Shown here: positions 20,028 through 31,425 of the stretch, one piece after another
Numbering within the stretch: position 1 is the first letter of the stretch
Layout: every line of letters begins with the position of its first letter
Assembly (NCBI RefSeq): GCF_013074385.2
Contig: NZ_JABEYA020000007.1
Coordinates: 124,001-188,000, forward strand
DNA from: Vibrio ostreicida
Lineage (GTDB): Bacteria > Pseudomonadota > Gammaproteobacteria > Enterobacterales > Vibrionaceae
DNA length: 64,000 nt
Direction: 5' to 3'
The notes under the pieces: generated by a model
What the model saw: the letters and a program-made list of their open reading frames with translations, nothing else
Databases searched by the model: none
Told to the model about the DNA's origin: nothing
Made by a program: the position numbers and the translations under genes

Positions 20028-21332
20028 TTAACGTTCCCAGTAAGCTTCTTCCAAACTATCTTCTCTTTCTGGTAAGCCTCTAGATAAGCGTGGAGAGTGT
20101 TGAACTAATACTTCATAACTCGCTCGGTTTGAATATTTACACACCTGTGAAAAAGAAGAATAGGTCAAAAATGTATGAGCATGCTTACTTGAATTAGGCA
20201 CATTACCCTTATGATATTTATTCGCAGCCATATCGTGTAATAACGCAGACAACGCGGCATCCCCTGCACCATTGGTATTTTTAATTTTTTCAGGCCCCCC
20301 CATATAAGGGGCAATATGTGAATACACTTTAATTGGATTTTCACATGCGGCTTTCGCTGCTGGACGGCTAAATTCGAAGCGATTGAACTCCGCAATGCTG
20401 CCAGGCAACAATGGCAATGAAGTTTGTCGTTTCGCGGCTTCTTCAGTGTATCCAGCCATGAATAAGCCGATAGGGCCGGATGTACACAGAACCAAATCAA
20501 CCCATTCAAGCGTTTTATCTGATGCTGCAAGGGGGTCTGACTGGCCAGTCAAAGCTTCGGCTTCATCTTCATTCATCGCCACCACACTCACATGATCACG
20601 CAAGAAGTCTTGCCAGAATACTGGGTCTTCCTGAATCACAAATTTGGTGCCCAGCGTCAGCACAACAGGAACAGCATATTTCTTCGCGTACTCGATCGCT
20701 TTTCGCGTTGCTTCCGGCATCGGGTCACCCGGTTTACAACGGACCAGATAGGCGGTCAACACTAACGCTGAAGCATTTTCAAAAATACACTCGGGAATAC
20801 TCTCAGGGTGCAGTTGATTCATTTGCCCTTCACTAATGGCAAAAGTACGCTCACCATCATCGGAAATAAGCGCAAAGCATCGACCAATAGCACCGTCAAC
20901 ACCTTGTAAGTAGTTTAGATCCATACGGCTCGAGGTATTGCATAAATAGCGAAAACCGTAACTGCCTATTTTGATGTCTTGACTCATCACACCAAGCAGA
21001 GTCGACCTATCATCGGCAAGAACTGAATAGTTGTGAAGTGTATTACCAATCGTACCACCCGCATATTCGTTGCTAATCAGGTCATTTTCCTTCAGTTCAG
21101 TATAGAGCGCTTCTGCTGTCTCATCGTCGATCACCAATGAGTGGCCTTTACTTAACTGATACTTGGCAATTAAATCCGTGCTCACTTTCGCTTCTATATC
21201 AACCAGAGTTTGATCAATACCGATAATATGAGTCCGAGACATCTGCTTGCTTTCTTTAGACTGACTCACCAATGGATCACGAGCGTGGACAGGAAAATAG
21301 TGTTTAGATTTTCGTTGACCTGGAAACTTCAT
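20028..21332 (-). CDS. gsk: Inosine-guanosine kinase
   Basis: 434 residues, a PfkB-family sugar kinase that phosphorylates guanosine and inosine in purine salvage. The family end signature is NTNGAGDAALSALLHD, with the catalytic Asp. The N-terminal substrate region includes GGTIGNTLHNYSVL. The length and the N-terminal extension (KFPGQRKSKHYFPV) agree with E. coli Gsk. It is convergent with hns, as in other Vibrio genomes I remember. Confidence 0.95.
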   Translation of the reverse strand: MKFPGQRKSKHYFPVHARDPLVSQSKESKQMSRTHIIGIDQTLVDIEAKVSTDLIAKYQLSKGHSLVIDDETAEALYTELKENDLISNEYAGGTIGNTLHNYSVLADDRSTLLGVMSQDIKIGSYGFRYLCNTSSRMDLNYLQGVDGAIGRCFALISDDGERTFAISEGQMNQLHPESIPECIFENASALVLTAYLVRCKPGDPMPEATRKAIEYAKKYAVPVVLTLGTKFVIQEDPVFWQDFLRDHVSVVAMNEDEAEALTGQSDPLAASDKTLEWVDLVLCTSGPIGLFMAGYTEEAAKRQTSLPLLPGSIAEFNRFEFSRPAAKAACENPIKVYSHIAPYMGGPEKIKNTNGAGDAALSALLHDMAANKYHKGNVPNSSKHAHTFLTYSSFSQVCKYSNRASYEVLVQHSPRLSRGLPEREDSLEEAYWER

Positions 21333-21542
21333 AACAAAATATTCTGAGTATGGAACAAAAGATGCCGGATTCTACCTCGCGCCTTCAGACGCGGCAATAA
21401 GGGGAATTATAGCAAACGATTGCACGACAAATTTAATTATTCAGCGGCTGGAGGTGGAAACCACCGAGCGGCAGCAATCACATCTCAAATGTCACAAAAT
21501 CGTAGCAGGCCGTTCCAATCCATCATCGTACTTGGCCATCAC

Positions 21543-21812
21543 TTAGTCACCCTCCATAAAACTGAGATCAGGCAGACGATCAAGGTTATCTGAATAGCGT
21601 TTGAGGTTGAACTGACTCTGATTTTTCATCACGTCAAATACTTCAATCGCGACCGCACATGCCATCATAGCAACGGCATCTTCCCTTTCTGTTCCTGTCA
21701 TTGTCAGTCTCATAAGCGTTTCTTTTGTTTTTCGAGGTTGCCCATCAGACAGCTGGTTTTCTACGATTTCTATCAATTCGTCTTCTTCAAAAATTTGGGG
21801 CTCTTTACTCAT
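21543..21812 (-). CDS. Conserved small acidic protein of unknown function
   Basis: 89 residues, acidic at both ends (FEEDELIEIVENQL, LPDLSFMEGD), with a hydrophobic centre (AVAMMACAVAIEVFDVM) that is more like a buried helix than a membrane segment. No signal peptide is present. A GTGAAT-type sequence precedes the ATG. It is divergent from mnmA. I do not recognise the family; predicted helices suggest a small cytosolic, possibly protein-binding, factor. Confidence 0.7.
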   Translation of the reverse strand: MSKEPQIFEEDELIEIVENQLSDGQPRKTKETLMRLTMTGTEREDAVAMMACAVAIEVFDVMKNQSQFNLKRYSDNLDRLPDLSFMEGD

Positions 21813-21996
21813 TTTTATTCACTGATTCGCTTCTCACATGGCACAACTATGCCATAGATAAGATCGTTATACTTGATAAACCTTGTGCCCCAAACACAGT
21901 GCCACAACACACAATTGTGAGAACGCTCTCAGATCTGTCCCCTTGCCATGGTTTCTGTTAGAATTTGCTTCCAGTTAATTGATGTGGTGTTAAGTA

Positions 21997-23118
21997 ATGT
22001 CCGAGAACGGTACTGACAACAGTAAAAAGAAAGTTATCGTGGGTATGTCAGGTGGCGTAGATTCATCCGTATCCGCTTATCTTCTCAAACAACAGGGCTA
22101 TCAAGTTGAAGGTCTGTTTATGAAAAACTGGGAAGAGGATGACAACGAAGAATATTGTACAGCAGCCGAAGATTTGGCTGATGCGCAATCTGTATGTGAC
22201 AAACTCGGAATCCATCTACACACAATCAATTTCGCTGCTGAATACTGGGATAATGTTTTCGAATACTTTTTGGAAGAATACAAAGCGGGCCGAACTCCCA
22301 ACCCTGATATTCTTTGCAACAAAGAGATTAAGTTCAAGGCGTTCCTTGATTTTGCGGATGATGTCTTAGAAGCGGATTTCATCGCGATGGGCCACTACGT
22401 TCGTCGTACCTTCCCGACCAACAATGAACCGCCAAAAATGCTTCGAGGGCGCGACAGTAACAAAGACCAAAGTTACTTTCTGTATACGCTGAGCAGCGCG
22501 CAGGTAGACAAGAGCCTTTTTCCCGTGGGAGAGCTTGAAAAGCCAGACGTCCGTCGAATTGCAGAAGAACAAGATTTGATCACTGCGAAGAAAAAGGACT
22601 CAACGGGCATCTGTTTTATTGGAGAGCGTAAGTTTACCGATTTTCTCTCGCGTTACCTACCGGCTCAACCGGGCAAAATTGAAACACCAGAAGGTAAAGA
22701 AATTGGCGAACATCAAGGCTTAATGTACCACACACTTGGTCAGCGAAAAGGATTACATATTGGCGGACAAAAAGGGGGCGGCGGAAACGAAGAACCTTGG
22801 TATGTCGCCGATAAAGATCTGAAGAGAAATGTACTTATCGCGGTTCAGGGGGCGGAACATCCCTTACTGAAATCTCAAGGATTGATCGCCTCTCAGCTTC
22901 ATTGGGTGGATCGTGAAGTAATTAAAGAAACCTTACAATGCTCCGTGAAAACACGCTATCGTCAATCTGATATACCATGTACTATCACTCCGATCGACAA
23001 AGATACGATCAAGGTGATCTTTGATGAACCGCAAATCGCTGTCACTCCAGGGCAATCCGCCGTTTTCTATCAAGGCGAGGTGTGCTTAGGTGGCGGTATC
23101 ATCGAACAGCGGATTTAA
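21997..23118 (+). CDS. mnmA: tRNA-specific 2-thiouridylase
   Basis: 373 residues. MnmA adds sulfur to U34 of tRNAs for Lys, Glu and Gln. The PP-loop [15 protein letters not shown] lies at about residues 14-28. The catalytic cysteines are in [10 protein letters not shown] and [10 protein letters not shown]. It starts at ATG behind the gap upstream of the small acidic protein gene, and is followed 30 nt later by hflD, the usual gamma-proteobacterial arrangement. Confidence 0.98.
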   Translation: MSENGTDNSKKKVIVGMSGGVDSSVSAYLLKQQGYQVEGLFMKNWEEDDNEEYCTAAEDLADAQSVCDKLGIHLHTINFAAEYWDNVFEYFLEEYKAGRTPNPDILCNKEIKFKAFLDFADDVLEADFIAMGHYVRRTFPTNNEPPKMLRGRDSNKDQSYFLYTLSSAQVDKSLFPVGELEKPDVRRIAEEQDLITAKKKDSTGICFIGERKFTDFLSRYLPAQPGKIETPEGKEIGEHQGLMYHTLGQRKGLHIGGQKGGGGNEEPWYVADKDLKRNVLIAVQGAEHPLLKSQGLIASQLHWVDREVIKETLQCSVKTRYRQSDIPCTITPIDKDTIKVIFDEPQIAVTPGQSAVFYQGEVCLGGGIIEQRI

Positions 23119-23148
23119 CAAAGTCGTAATTATCAGGAGTAAAATTAA

Positions 23149-23766
23149 GTGGCCAACACTCTTTATGACCGTACCATTGCATTTGCTGGAATTTGCCAAG
23201 CCGTCGCTTTAGTGCAACAAGTCGCGAAAAACGGTTGCTGCGACACTGATGCATTTGAAACCTCCATTAAAGCCATACTGAATACTCAGCCAAATAACAC
23301 AGTCAGTGTCTTCGGCCGTGAGTCAGAACTTAAAATCGGTCTAGAATGCCTTGTTAAAGGTATCGATAGCACACCTTCAGGCAGTGAAATTAGCCGCTAT
23401 CTTATTGGTTTAATCGCATTAGAGCGGAAGCTCAGTGGCCGAAAAGATGCGATGTCTCAGTTGGCCGACCGTATTCAAGTGCTAGAACGTCAGACTGAAC
23501 ATTTTGACTTGTTTGACGATCAGATGATCAGCAATTTGGCCAGCGTCTACCTCGATGTCATCAGCCCAGTAGGACCAAGAATTCAGATAACCGGCTCCCC
23601 CTCAATGTTACAGCAATCCGCAAATCAACATAAAATTCGAGCACTGCTGTTATCTGGTATCCGCAGCGCCGTGCTTTGGCGACAAGTTGGTGGGAAACGA
23701 CGTCATTTGATATTCGGTCGCAAGGCCATGCTAGAGCAAGCAACAAAGCTGCTTGCCCGAGTATGA
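23149..23766 (+). CDS. hflD: High-frequency lysogenisation protein HflD homologue
   Basis: 205 residues starting at GTG behind CAGGAG (9 nt). HflD is a peripheral inner-membrane helical protein. In E. coli it binds the phage lambda CII protein; its cell role is unclear. The pattern [24 protein letters not shown] at the N-terminus and [21 protein letters not shown] at the C-terminus are characteristic. It sits between mnmA and purB as expected. Confidence 0.95.
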   Translation: MANTLYDRTIAFAGICQAVALVQQVAKNGCCDTDAFETSIKAILNTQPNNTVSVFGRESELKIGLECLVKGIDSTPSGSEISRYLIGLIALERKLSGRKDAMSQLADRIQVLERQTEHFDLFDDQMISNLASVYLDVISPVGPRIQITGSPSMLQQSANQHKIRALLLSGIRSAVLWRQVGGKRRHLIFGRKAMLEQATKLLARV

Positions 23767-23790
23767 CCCCCACTTTCACCTTAGCAGTGA

Positions 23791-25281
<1,491 letters not shown>

Positions 25282-25299
25282 TAACGATGGTGTTTACTG

Positions 25300-25324
25300 A
25301 CGGGCCTAATAGGGCCCGTTTTTT
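25300..25324 (+). terminator. purB terminator
   Basis: ACGGGCC, TAATA, GGGCCCGT followed by T6 about 20 nt after the purB stop. Confidence 0.88.
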
Positions 25325-25366
25325 ACCCAGAAATAAAACAGGTCAGTCAACTACCGTCATTTCTGC

Positions 25367-25894
25367 TCAGTGTTTTTGAAAAAACAACGTGATTTTCCCC
25401 ACTTCTACCCCCAACTTTCGAATGCTCGTTAAATTAAAAACGTGCTTGTCATCTTGCCGATAAAGCCAGTCGTCAAACGTCACCTCCACTTCTGAGCCAT
25501 TCACGTTAAGGGTAAAGTCGTACTGCCAATGCAAAACATTACCCACTTCTTGTCCCTTCGCTACCCCAACAATATCATCGGCTTTGCCTTGGTAAAGACC
25601 CGAAATGCCCTTTTCGATCAACCAGATACGCTGATCAATTTCTCCGTCGTCAAAAACGAAATCTTCAACCAGTCTTAGGGTATTTCCCTCTACCGTTCCA
25701 TTAATGGTCACTTCAAAGCGGCGAGTTTGTTTGCCTGTATAATCTTGAATCATCCCCCAAGCGGTCACATCACCTTGAAAATAGTCAAACAGGTTAAAGG
25801 TGGGAGACGTCTGTTTGTAGTCTTTCACATCAGCACTGCACCCACTGACGATCACAGCAATAAAGAGCCAAACCACAGAGACCCATTGTTTCAT
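25367..25894 (-). CDS. DUF3833 lipoprotein
   Basis: 175 residues. A signal peptide ends in a lipobox (IVSGC, Cys about residue 19), so it is a predicted lipoprotein. The rest matches my memory of the DUF3833 family: FDYFQGDVTAWGMIQDYTGKQTRRF and DDWLYRQDDKHVFNLTSIRK, probably a lipocalin-like barrel. ATG at 25894 lies 1 nt after the preceding stop with GGTGAG in range, better than the GTG at 25906. It is the last gene of the cfa-type lipid operon, so a role in handling modified fatty acids is a reasonable guess. Confidence 0.88.
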   Translation of the reverse strand: MKQWVSVVWLFIAVIVSGCSADVKDYKQTSPTFNLFDYFQGDVTAWGMIQDYTGKQTRRFEVTINGTVEGNTLRLVEDFVFDDGEIDQRIWLIEKGISGLYQGKADDIVGVAKGQEVGNVLHWQYDFTLNVNGSEVEVTFDDWLYRQDDKHVFNLTSIRKLGVEVGKITLFFQKH

Positions 25895-25895
25895 A

Positions 25896-26444
25896 TTACT
25901 CACCAATTAGTTGTCGCCTTAAACGCGGATAGTCGGAATCTGGCGACAGCCAGATGGCAAGAAAGGCATCATTAAGATGGGGGTCATTGACAACCCCTAT
26001 GAGCTGATTTTTGTCGCCTTGATCAGAAGAATGAAAGAATCGTCCAACCACACCATCCGTCACGTAGGTCAAATTATGCCCCCTTTCGATATCAGGAAAA
26101 ATGCTTTCAAGTTGTGCGACCCATTCTGCGGTCTCAAGATAACCCAGCTTTTCCCATTGCTCCTGCGTCGCTTTTATCAATTGGCGTTGGCTAATGTCCC
26201 GTTGATAATTAATGGAAAGTGCCAAAGGATGAGGAGTGATATCTTCTCCTTGCTGATACCGTCCAGAAGGGGTCAGCAATTGGGAACGATAAACGTCGAA
26301 GAAAAGAACACTGAGTTGAGCATTGCCCACTTCCTTCCAATCCGACCAGTTTTTCGATTTTGACCCTAAGGATGCAGCGGCGAAATTGGAGAATACCGCA
26401 CTAAACATCATGCTCAGAATGCACAACCGTTTTTTTAAGATCAT
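25896..26444 (-). CDS. Chalcone isomerase-like periplasmic protein
   Basis: 182 residues with a signal peptide (about 1-22, CILSMMFSAVFSNFAAA). The mature part resembles the bacterial chalcone-isomerase-like family: WKEVGNAQLSVLFFDVYRSQLLTPSG, LALSINYQRDISQRQLIKAT, then LTYVTDGVVGRFFH. Members bind fatty acids or related ligands; catalysis is not established. ATG at 26444 has AAGGTG 7 nt upstream and is preferred over the TTG at 26450. It overlaps the end of the DUF2878 gene by 44 nt, showing tight operon packing. Confidence 0.85.
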   Translation of the reverse strand: MILKKRLCILSMMFSAVFSNFAAASLGSKSKNWSDWKEVGNAQLSVLFFDVYRSQLLTPSGRYQQGEDITPHPLALSINYQRDISQRQLIKATQEQWEKLGYLETAEWVAQLESIFPDIERGHNLTYVTDGVVGRFFHSSDQGDKNQLIGVVNDPHLNDAFLAIWLSPDSDYPRLRRQLIGE

Positions 26445-26925
26445 AACCAAACACCTTGACGATAAGGGTCATCAACATTACCCATTCAACCAGTAAAACA
26501 CACAGCGTATTCAAAGTATTAAGAGGGAATGCAACCGCGCCCAACTTATAACCCGCAAAATAACTCAACACCCCAGCGCAGCCTCCGACAATAGATACGA
26601 GTGCTATCGGGTATCGGGTCAATAGTGGTGCAAGAAAATACGCGTACCAAACAAAGATCAGCCAAAGTGCAACTAACCAAATGGGGAAGCCGCCTTGGTA
26701 AAAGCTGAAAAGACCAAACACCATGTTGCCAACGTCAACAACCACCCCGACCACAGACAACAACAACAATCGGAAAAGCTTAATCGACATTACCGAATAA
26801 CTGTATATATAGGTTGCCAACACCATGACGACCAGCAACCATTGCAAGCTTTCTTTACCAAGAATCGCCACAAACCAGAGGCTTTGAAACCAACAAGAGT
26901 AAATAAGAAGACGCCACGTGCTCAT
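26401..26925 (-). CDS. DUF2878 integral membrane protein
   Basis: 174 residues with about five hydrophobic membrane segments and many Trp and Tyr residues (YQGGFPIWLVALWLIFVWYAYF). The content and operon position match DUF2878, found in lipid-modification clusters with cfa, DUF1365 and the FAD oxidoreductase. No catalytic motif is visible. ATG at 26925 begins 1 nt after the cfa stop; a TTG at 26940 is less likely. Confidence 0.85.
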   Translation of the reverse strand: MSTWRLLIYSCWFQSLWFVAILGKESLQWLLVVMVLATYIYSYSVMSIKLFRLLLLSVVGVVVDVGNMVFGLFSFYQGGFPIWLVALWLIFVWYAYFLAPLLTRYPIALVSIVGGCAGVLSYFAGYKLGAVAFPLNTLNTLCVLLVEWVMLMTLIVKVFGYDLKKTVVHSEHDV

Positions 26926-26926
26926 A

Positions 26927-28165
26927 TCAAGGTTTCTCAAATGTCATATGTACCGTACTAATACGCTTCGCATTAAAACCGCCTTCACAGTAGCAAAAGT
27001 AATAATTCCACATACGGATGAAACGCTCATCAAATCCGAACTCTCGCACTTTACCTTCCGCTGCATTGAAACGCTTTCGCCATTCTTTGAGGGTTTGAGC
27101 ATAATCTAAACCGATATCAAATAGGTCCCTTAAAATAAGGTCACTGTGTTTCGTCGTCGCTTGAGTTAATGCCGTCACCGAAGGAAGGAACCCTCCCGGA
27201 AAAATGTATTTTTGTATGAAGTCGACATGGCTGGAATAATAATCATACCTTTGGTCTGCAATGGTGATCGCCTGAATCGCCATCAAACCGCTAGGGCGGA
27301 GTAAAGACTGACACTTTTCTATATACGACTGGAGGTATTCTTTCCCTACCGCTTCGATCATCTCTATCGACACCAACTTATCAAATGTCCCTTTCAAAAC
27401 TCGATAGTCTTGTTTGAGCAAAGTTATTTGACCTTCAAGTCCTCTGTGCCTGATCTTTGTTTTGGTATACTCATATTGCTGCTGAGAAATCGTCGTCGTG
27501 GTCACTTTACAGCCAAAGTTCTCCGCCATAAAAATCGCCATTGCACCCCAGCCCGTCCCAATTTCAATAACATGGTCAGTAGACGTCAGCTTGAGCTGCT
27601 TACACAACCGCATCATTTTATTGATTTGCGCTTGTTCAAGTGTGTCGTATTCTTGTTCAAAACATGCCGCTGAATACAACATTTCATCGTCTAAAAAAGT
27701 GCTGTAGAGATCATTACTGAGATCGTAATGGGCACTGATATTGGCTTCCGCTTGCTTTTGGGTATTGCGATTAAACCAGTGGCCCCATTTATAGGATAAA
27801 CGAGCGAGTAAACTATTGCGTTTTGCCATCGCATCCATTGTTTTCAAATTGAGTGCCATCACTTCTATTACGGTCGTCAAATCAGGGCTATCCCACCAAC
27901 CGTCCATATAAGCTTCTCCTGCAGAGATACTCCCTCCTTTCAAGAGTCGCACATAAAAATCTGGATCTTTAACATCAATCACCGCATGCAGCCCACCGGT
28001 TTGACCAAATTCCATTACCCTTTTGGACGGTTCTTCTTGGTATGACTCTATCAAAGTCAACGCTCCAAAAGACAGCCTAGATAGAAAATTGACTATCAGG
28101 CTCCGAGAGGTTTTCTGTATGGCACTTAATGGTTTTGGATAAGGCAAAGTTTGGGCATTAATCAT
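26927..28165 (-). CDS. cfa: Cyclopropane-fatty-acyl-phospholipid synthase family methyltransferase
   Basis: 412 residues. The S-adenosylmethionine site is VIEIGTGWGAMAIFMA (about 195-210). Downstream family features are ISQQQYEYTKTKI, DYRVLKGTFDKLVSIEMIEAVGKEY and YIFPGGFLPS. It transfers a methylene group to double bonds of membrane lipid acyl chains. Because it sits in the operon with DUF1365, the FAD oxidoreductase and the SDR, it may act in a variant pathway for methylated or furan fatty acids rather than as housekeeping Cfa. It overlaps the upstream DUF1365 gene by 8 nt. Confidence 0.9.
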   Translation of the reverse strand: MINAQTLPYPKPLSAIQKTSRSLIVNFLSRLSFGALTLIESYQEEPSKRVMEFGQTGGLHAVIDVKDPDFYVRLLKGGSISAGEAYMDGWWDSPDLTTVIEVMALNLKTMDAMAKRNSLLARLSYKWGHWFNRNTQKQAEANISAHYDLSNDLYSTFLDDEMLYSAACFEQEYDTLEQAQINKMMRLCKQLKLTSTDHVIEIGTGWGAMAIFMAENFGCKVTTTTISQQQYEYTKTKIRHRGLEGQITLLKQDYRVLKGTFDKLVSIEMIEAVGKEYLQSYIEKCQSLLRPSGLMAIQAITIADQRYDYYSSHVDFIQKYIFPGGFLPSVTALTQATTKHSDLILRDLFDIGLDYAQTLKEWRKRFNAAEGKVREFGFDERFIRMWNYYFCYCEGGFNAKRISTVHMTFEKP

Positions 28166-28988
28166 AGTGTTGCTCCTTAACCTCTTGTCTTAATTTAGTC
28201 TGTTCAGAGCTTGGGGTTAGTTTATTGTCAGCATCGTCATGGCCAGTCTCGTTCGTCTGCCGATTAGAATCAGGGTGAGGATAAAAGGGCGCCCCTTTAC
28301 GCCAGAGTTTGAAAGCATGCCAATAGATACCCAATAGCATCTTTATCGCCATGGAGGGTGTCGACATCAAGTGAGTTGCCAAGTTTCTTGACGTGAATGG
28401 CTGCTTAACCATACTCAGGGTCGCATCAAATTCCTTGTGTTCTCGATGGCATTCGAGGTGCACTGATAACGCGTTATTCAAAGGCTTTAACTTCCATCGA
28501 TATTCTTGGTTAATCGGATTAAAAGGAGAAACATGAAACGCTTTGTCATGTCTCCATTGCTTATCATCAGCAGGTATGGCGTAGTAATGCTTTTGATTCC
28601 AAGGCGTATTACTGACTTCCGCAAGAACATAACGCCAAACACCTTGATGACTATAAACATAGTAGAAGTTGACTGGACTGAAATAGAGCCCCAGATAACG
28701 TAGGTGGATAACGGCCTCTACACGCCCAGTTAACCTTTCTTTTGTCAGCTCGAAAACTTTGTCTAACACCGCTTGTTTCAAGTCCCCTTTCCCGACGTAG
28801 TCCGAGCGTTTAAAACGCGCCCAATGCCACCACTTTTTCCCAAACCCCCATACGCTTTTCTCCACATCATCAATATGGTCCAGATCCAGACAGGGCATAA
28901 AGAGCGGGTAGACAAGTCGATGCAACATGGGCGAAAATCTCCTGTGCCTCACTTGCCCGACCAACAAAGCACTCGTGTTTTTCATCAC
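28158..28988 (-). CDS. DUF1365 family protein
   Basis: 276 residues. Characteristic DUF1365 stretches include GQVRHRRFSPMLHRLVYPLF, LRYLGLYFSPVNFYYVY, LAEVSNTPWNQKHYYAIP and KAFHVSPFNPINQEYRW. Its biochemical role is not known to me. The partner genes are always the FAD-dependent oxidoreductase (overlap 4 nt) and a cfa-type methyltransferase. The C-terminal 40 residues are polar and probably disordered (PDSNRQTNETGHDDADNKL). Confidence 0.92.
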   Translation of the reverse strand: MMKNTSALLVGQVRHRRFSPMLHRLVYPLFMPCLDLDHIDDVEKSVWGFGKKWWHWARFKRSDYVGKGDLKQAVLDKVFELTKERLTGRVEAVIHLRYLGLYFSPVNFYYVYSHQGVWRYVLAEVSNTPWNQKHYYAIPADDKQWRHDKAFHVSPFNPINQEYRWKLKPLNNALSVHLECHREHKEFDATLSMVKQPFTSRNLATHLMSTPSMAIKMLLGIYWHAFKLWRKGAPFYPHPDSNRQTNETGHDDADNKLTPSSEQTKLRQEVKEQHYD

Positions 28989-30259
28989 GCAGCCCCTCGA
29001 TGAAGTGCATCACGAGCCTCAATGTCCATGACAACATCCAATGCACTCCTGACACCATCTTCGTGGAAACCGTTATACCAATAAGCCCCACAAAACCAAG
29101 TATGATGAGCGCCATTGATTTCAGATCGCCTCTGTTGGGCACGCATGGATTGCTGACTAAATACAGGGTGATGGTAGGTAAATGTCTTCACAATCTTTTT
29201 CTTATCAATCTGATCGAGGCTATTGAGTGACACACAGAAGGTCACAGGCGCATCAATATGCTGAAGAATATTCATGTTGTACGTCAACATCGGCGGGCGA
29301 TGCTCCTCGCCTGCAGACCCATCCAGCCAATAGTTCCACGAAGCCCAAGCCTTTCTACATTTCGGTAATAGCTGGTCATCAGTATGCAGCGTCACCTCGT
29401 TGGCCTGATAGTCAAGCTGGCTCAAAATCTCCTTTTGGGTGGTATCTGCCTCTTCAAGCAACGCAAGAGCCTGATCGCTATGACAAGCAAAAATCACTTC
29501 ATCATAGCGGTGACGTTGCCCATTGACCTCAACGCTCACGCCTCTTGCATCACGCTGAACGGATCGAACGGGTGTAGAGAGCTGTATTTTTTCGGAAAAA
29601 GCTTCAATTAAAGGCTTGATATACGCTCGCGAGCCACCTTCAATAACGTGCCACTGAGGTCGGTTTGTCACATCCAATAAGCCATGATTTAGAAAAAAAC
29701 GCGCAAAAAAAGACAGCGGAAACGCTCTCATATCCGCTAACGTTGACGACCAGATCGCCGCCCCCATGGGTAAGATATAATTGTCACAGAAATAATGGCT
29801 AAACCCATGCGTCGTGAGAAACTGCCCTAGCGTTAGTTCACTATTTTTGTCCGTTTCAACCGCTTTTTTGACGCGCTTATTGAAGCGTAATATCTCGTAA
29901 ATGAAGGCATAGAATCGCGGATTAAGCCAGTTTCTTTTTTGCGCAAACAAGGTCGACAAGGTATGGCCATTGTATTCTAGACCACAGTCATCATTACGAA
30001 CACTGAAGCTCATCTGCGTCGGCCGACCTACAACACCAATTTCGGCCATTAATGCCATGAAATGAGGATAAGTCCTGTCGTTATAAACAATAAATCCGGT
30101 GTCGACAGCATACTGTTTTCCTTGATGTGTGACATCAATAGTCGCCGTATGCCCACCAATGTAGTCGTTGGCTTCATACACAGTAATATCGTGTTTTTTA
30201 TTAAGATAGTAGGCACAGGTAAGCCCTGAAATTCCCGTCCCGATGATTGCGATTTTCAT
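28985..30259 (-). CDS. FAD-dependent amine-oxidase-like oxidoreductase
   Basis: 424 residues. The N-terminal Rossmann fold binds FAD through IIGTGISGLTCAYYLN (residues 5-20) and the Glu-containing strand VYEANDYIGGHTAT. The C-terminal FAD motif region is HTWFCGAYWYNGFHEDGVRSAL. It belongs to the flavin amine oxidase group that accompanies DUF1365 and cfa genes and probably acts on acyl chains (desaturation), not amines. It starts 12 nt from the SDR gene and overlaps DUF1365. Confidence 0.92.
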   Translation of the reverse strand: MKIAIIGTGISGLTCAYYLNKKHDITVYEANDYIGGHTATIDVTHQGKQYAVDTGFIVYNDRTYPHFMALMAEIGVVGRPTQMSFSVRNDDCGLEYNGHTLSTLFAQKRNWLNPRFYAFIYEILRFNKRVKKAVETDKNSELTLGQFLTTHGFSHYFCDNYILPMGAAIWSSTLADMRAFPLSFFARFFLNHGLLDVTNRPQWHVIEGGSRAYIKPLIEAFSEKIQLSTPVRSVQRDARGVSVEVNGQRHRYDEVIFACHSDQALALLEEADTTQKEILSQLDYQANEVTLHTDDQLLPKCRKAWASWNYWLDGSAGEEHRPPMLTYNMNILQHIDAPVTFCVSLNSLDQIDKKKIVKTFTYHHPVFSQQSMRAQQRRSEINGAHHTWFCGAYWYNGFHEDGVRSALDVVMDIEARDALHRGAA

Positions 30260-30270
30260 TTCAGCCCCCT

Positions 30271-30996
30271 CTAATTAGACATTTTTTTTGCGCTGATTAA
30301 ATACTGCCAGCGATAGGGCAAAGCGCCAAACAGACGCAGCAGTAAAGTAAACCGCTTGGGAAAATAGATATGAGATTTTCCTTTTTCTAACCCTACTCGT
30401 ATCGACATTGACGCTTCTTCTGTGGAGACCATCATAGGCATTTTAAACGTGTTTTTGTCCGTCAGTGGGGTCTTAACAAAACCGGGGTAAATAAGGGAAA
30501 CTGCGACGCCCTTTTTACCCAGATCCAGTTGTAATGCTCGCCCCAGATAGCTCACCGCTGCTTTTGATGCGCCGTATGCTTCAGCTCGCGGCAGGGCGAC
30601 CTCACTTGCAATGGACCCGACCAGAGCAAGTCTGTCTCCCACCTTGAAGCCATGCTGACAAGCTTCTATCACATTGACGACACCCAAAACATTAATATCC
30701 ATCACACGCTTGACTAACGCCGCGTCCATAACGCCATGATCGATATACTCACAATCCCCAGCATTCAAAATCCACAAGTTGGGTTGCTTGTCCAGTTTTG
30801 ACAGCATGTCTTTGGTTTGAACAAGATCGGTAATATCAAAACTTATTGTCTCAATCAGCGGCGAAAATTGACGCAGGTTGTCAAGCGCTGAGACGTTTCG
30901 ACCGCATGCGATCACCTGCCAACCACTCAACGCATAATCTTTAGCCAGTTGCTTGCCGATCCCCGACGTCGCACCCGTGATCAAAACGCAGTTCAT
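30271..30996 (-). CDS. Short-chain dehydrogenase/reductase
   Basis: 241 residues of classical SDR type: cofactor loop TGATSGIGKQLAKDYA at residues 7-22, NAG motif (LNAGDCEY), catalytic Ser in VGSIASEV, and YGASKAAV with the Tyr-Lys pair. NADP preference is suggested by the Arg following the second strand (ACGRNVSAL). The C-terminal tail SHIYFPKRFTLLLRLFGALPYRW looks membrane-interacting, in line with a lipid substrate. It overlaps the NTF2-like gene by 4 nt. Confidence 0.92.
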   Translation of the reverse strand: MNCVLITGATSGIGKQLAKDYALSGWQVIACGRNVSALDNLRQFSPLIETISFDITDLVQTKDMLSKLDKQPNLWILNAGDCEYIDHGVMDAALVKRVMDINVLGVVNVIEACQHGFKVGDRLALVGSIASEVALPRAEAYGASKAAVSYLGRALQLDLGKKGVAVSLIYPGFVKTPLTDKNTFKMPMMVSTEEASMSIRVGLEKGKSHIYFPKRFTLLLRLFGALPYRWQYLISAKKMSN

Positions 30997-31412
30997 TGCC
31001 CCAACCTCTTCTTGATGGATTTTATTACCGTCCCAAGTAATGGGAGGTTCTCATACAGCATTTCGCCTAAATCAAAGTAGTCTCGATGATACACTACCCG
31101 CCCCTGAGCAAACTTTAAGTGGCTGACACCATTGACTGTTATCGCCTGACCACTTTGCAGTTTTGGGTGCTCCAACGTCATCACCCAAGTCAGGAACCCA
31201 ACCTCCCCTAACTGCTGATGTTCTTTGATGTCAAACTGACATCGATTCACATTAGTGTACAACGTATCAAAATAGGCCTTGAGTGAACTCCACCCTTCGA
31301 GTCGATGCGCGCCGTCTTCAAAGATGACATCATTGTGGTACACATCATGAAGCAGGTGCAGATTGTTTTTGTTCAATTGCTGATAGATATGACCGACTGA
31401 TTCGACGTCCAT
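30993..31412 (-). CDS. NTF2/SnoaL-like fold protein
   Basis: 139 residues. A short alpha-beta barrel protein of the nuclear-transport-factor-2 class: YQQLNKNNLHLLHDVYHNDVIFEDGAHRLEGW, then a beta-rich half with GQAITVNGVSHLKFAQGRVVYHRDYFDLGEMLY. ATG at 31412 is preceded by GGGGGATGC and lies after the promoter. A longer frame to 31487 would start in the promoter region and is rejected. It is the first gene of the eight-gene lipid operon. The family includes isomerases, dehydratases and binding proteins; no specific activity can be assigned. Confidence 0.88.
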   Translation of the reverse strand: MDVESVGHIYQQLNKNNLHLLHDVYHNDVIFEDGAHRLEGWSSLKAYFDTLYTNVNRCQFDIKEHQQLGEVGFLTWVMTLEHPKLQSGQAITVNGVSHLKFAQGRVVYHRDYFDLGEMLYENLPLLGTVIKSIKKRLGQ

Positions 31413-31425
31413 GCATCCCCCAATG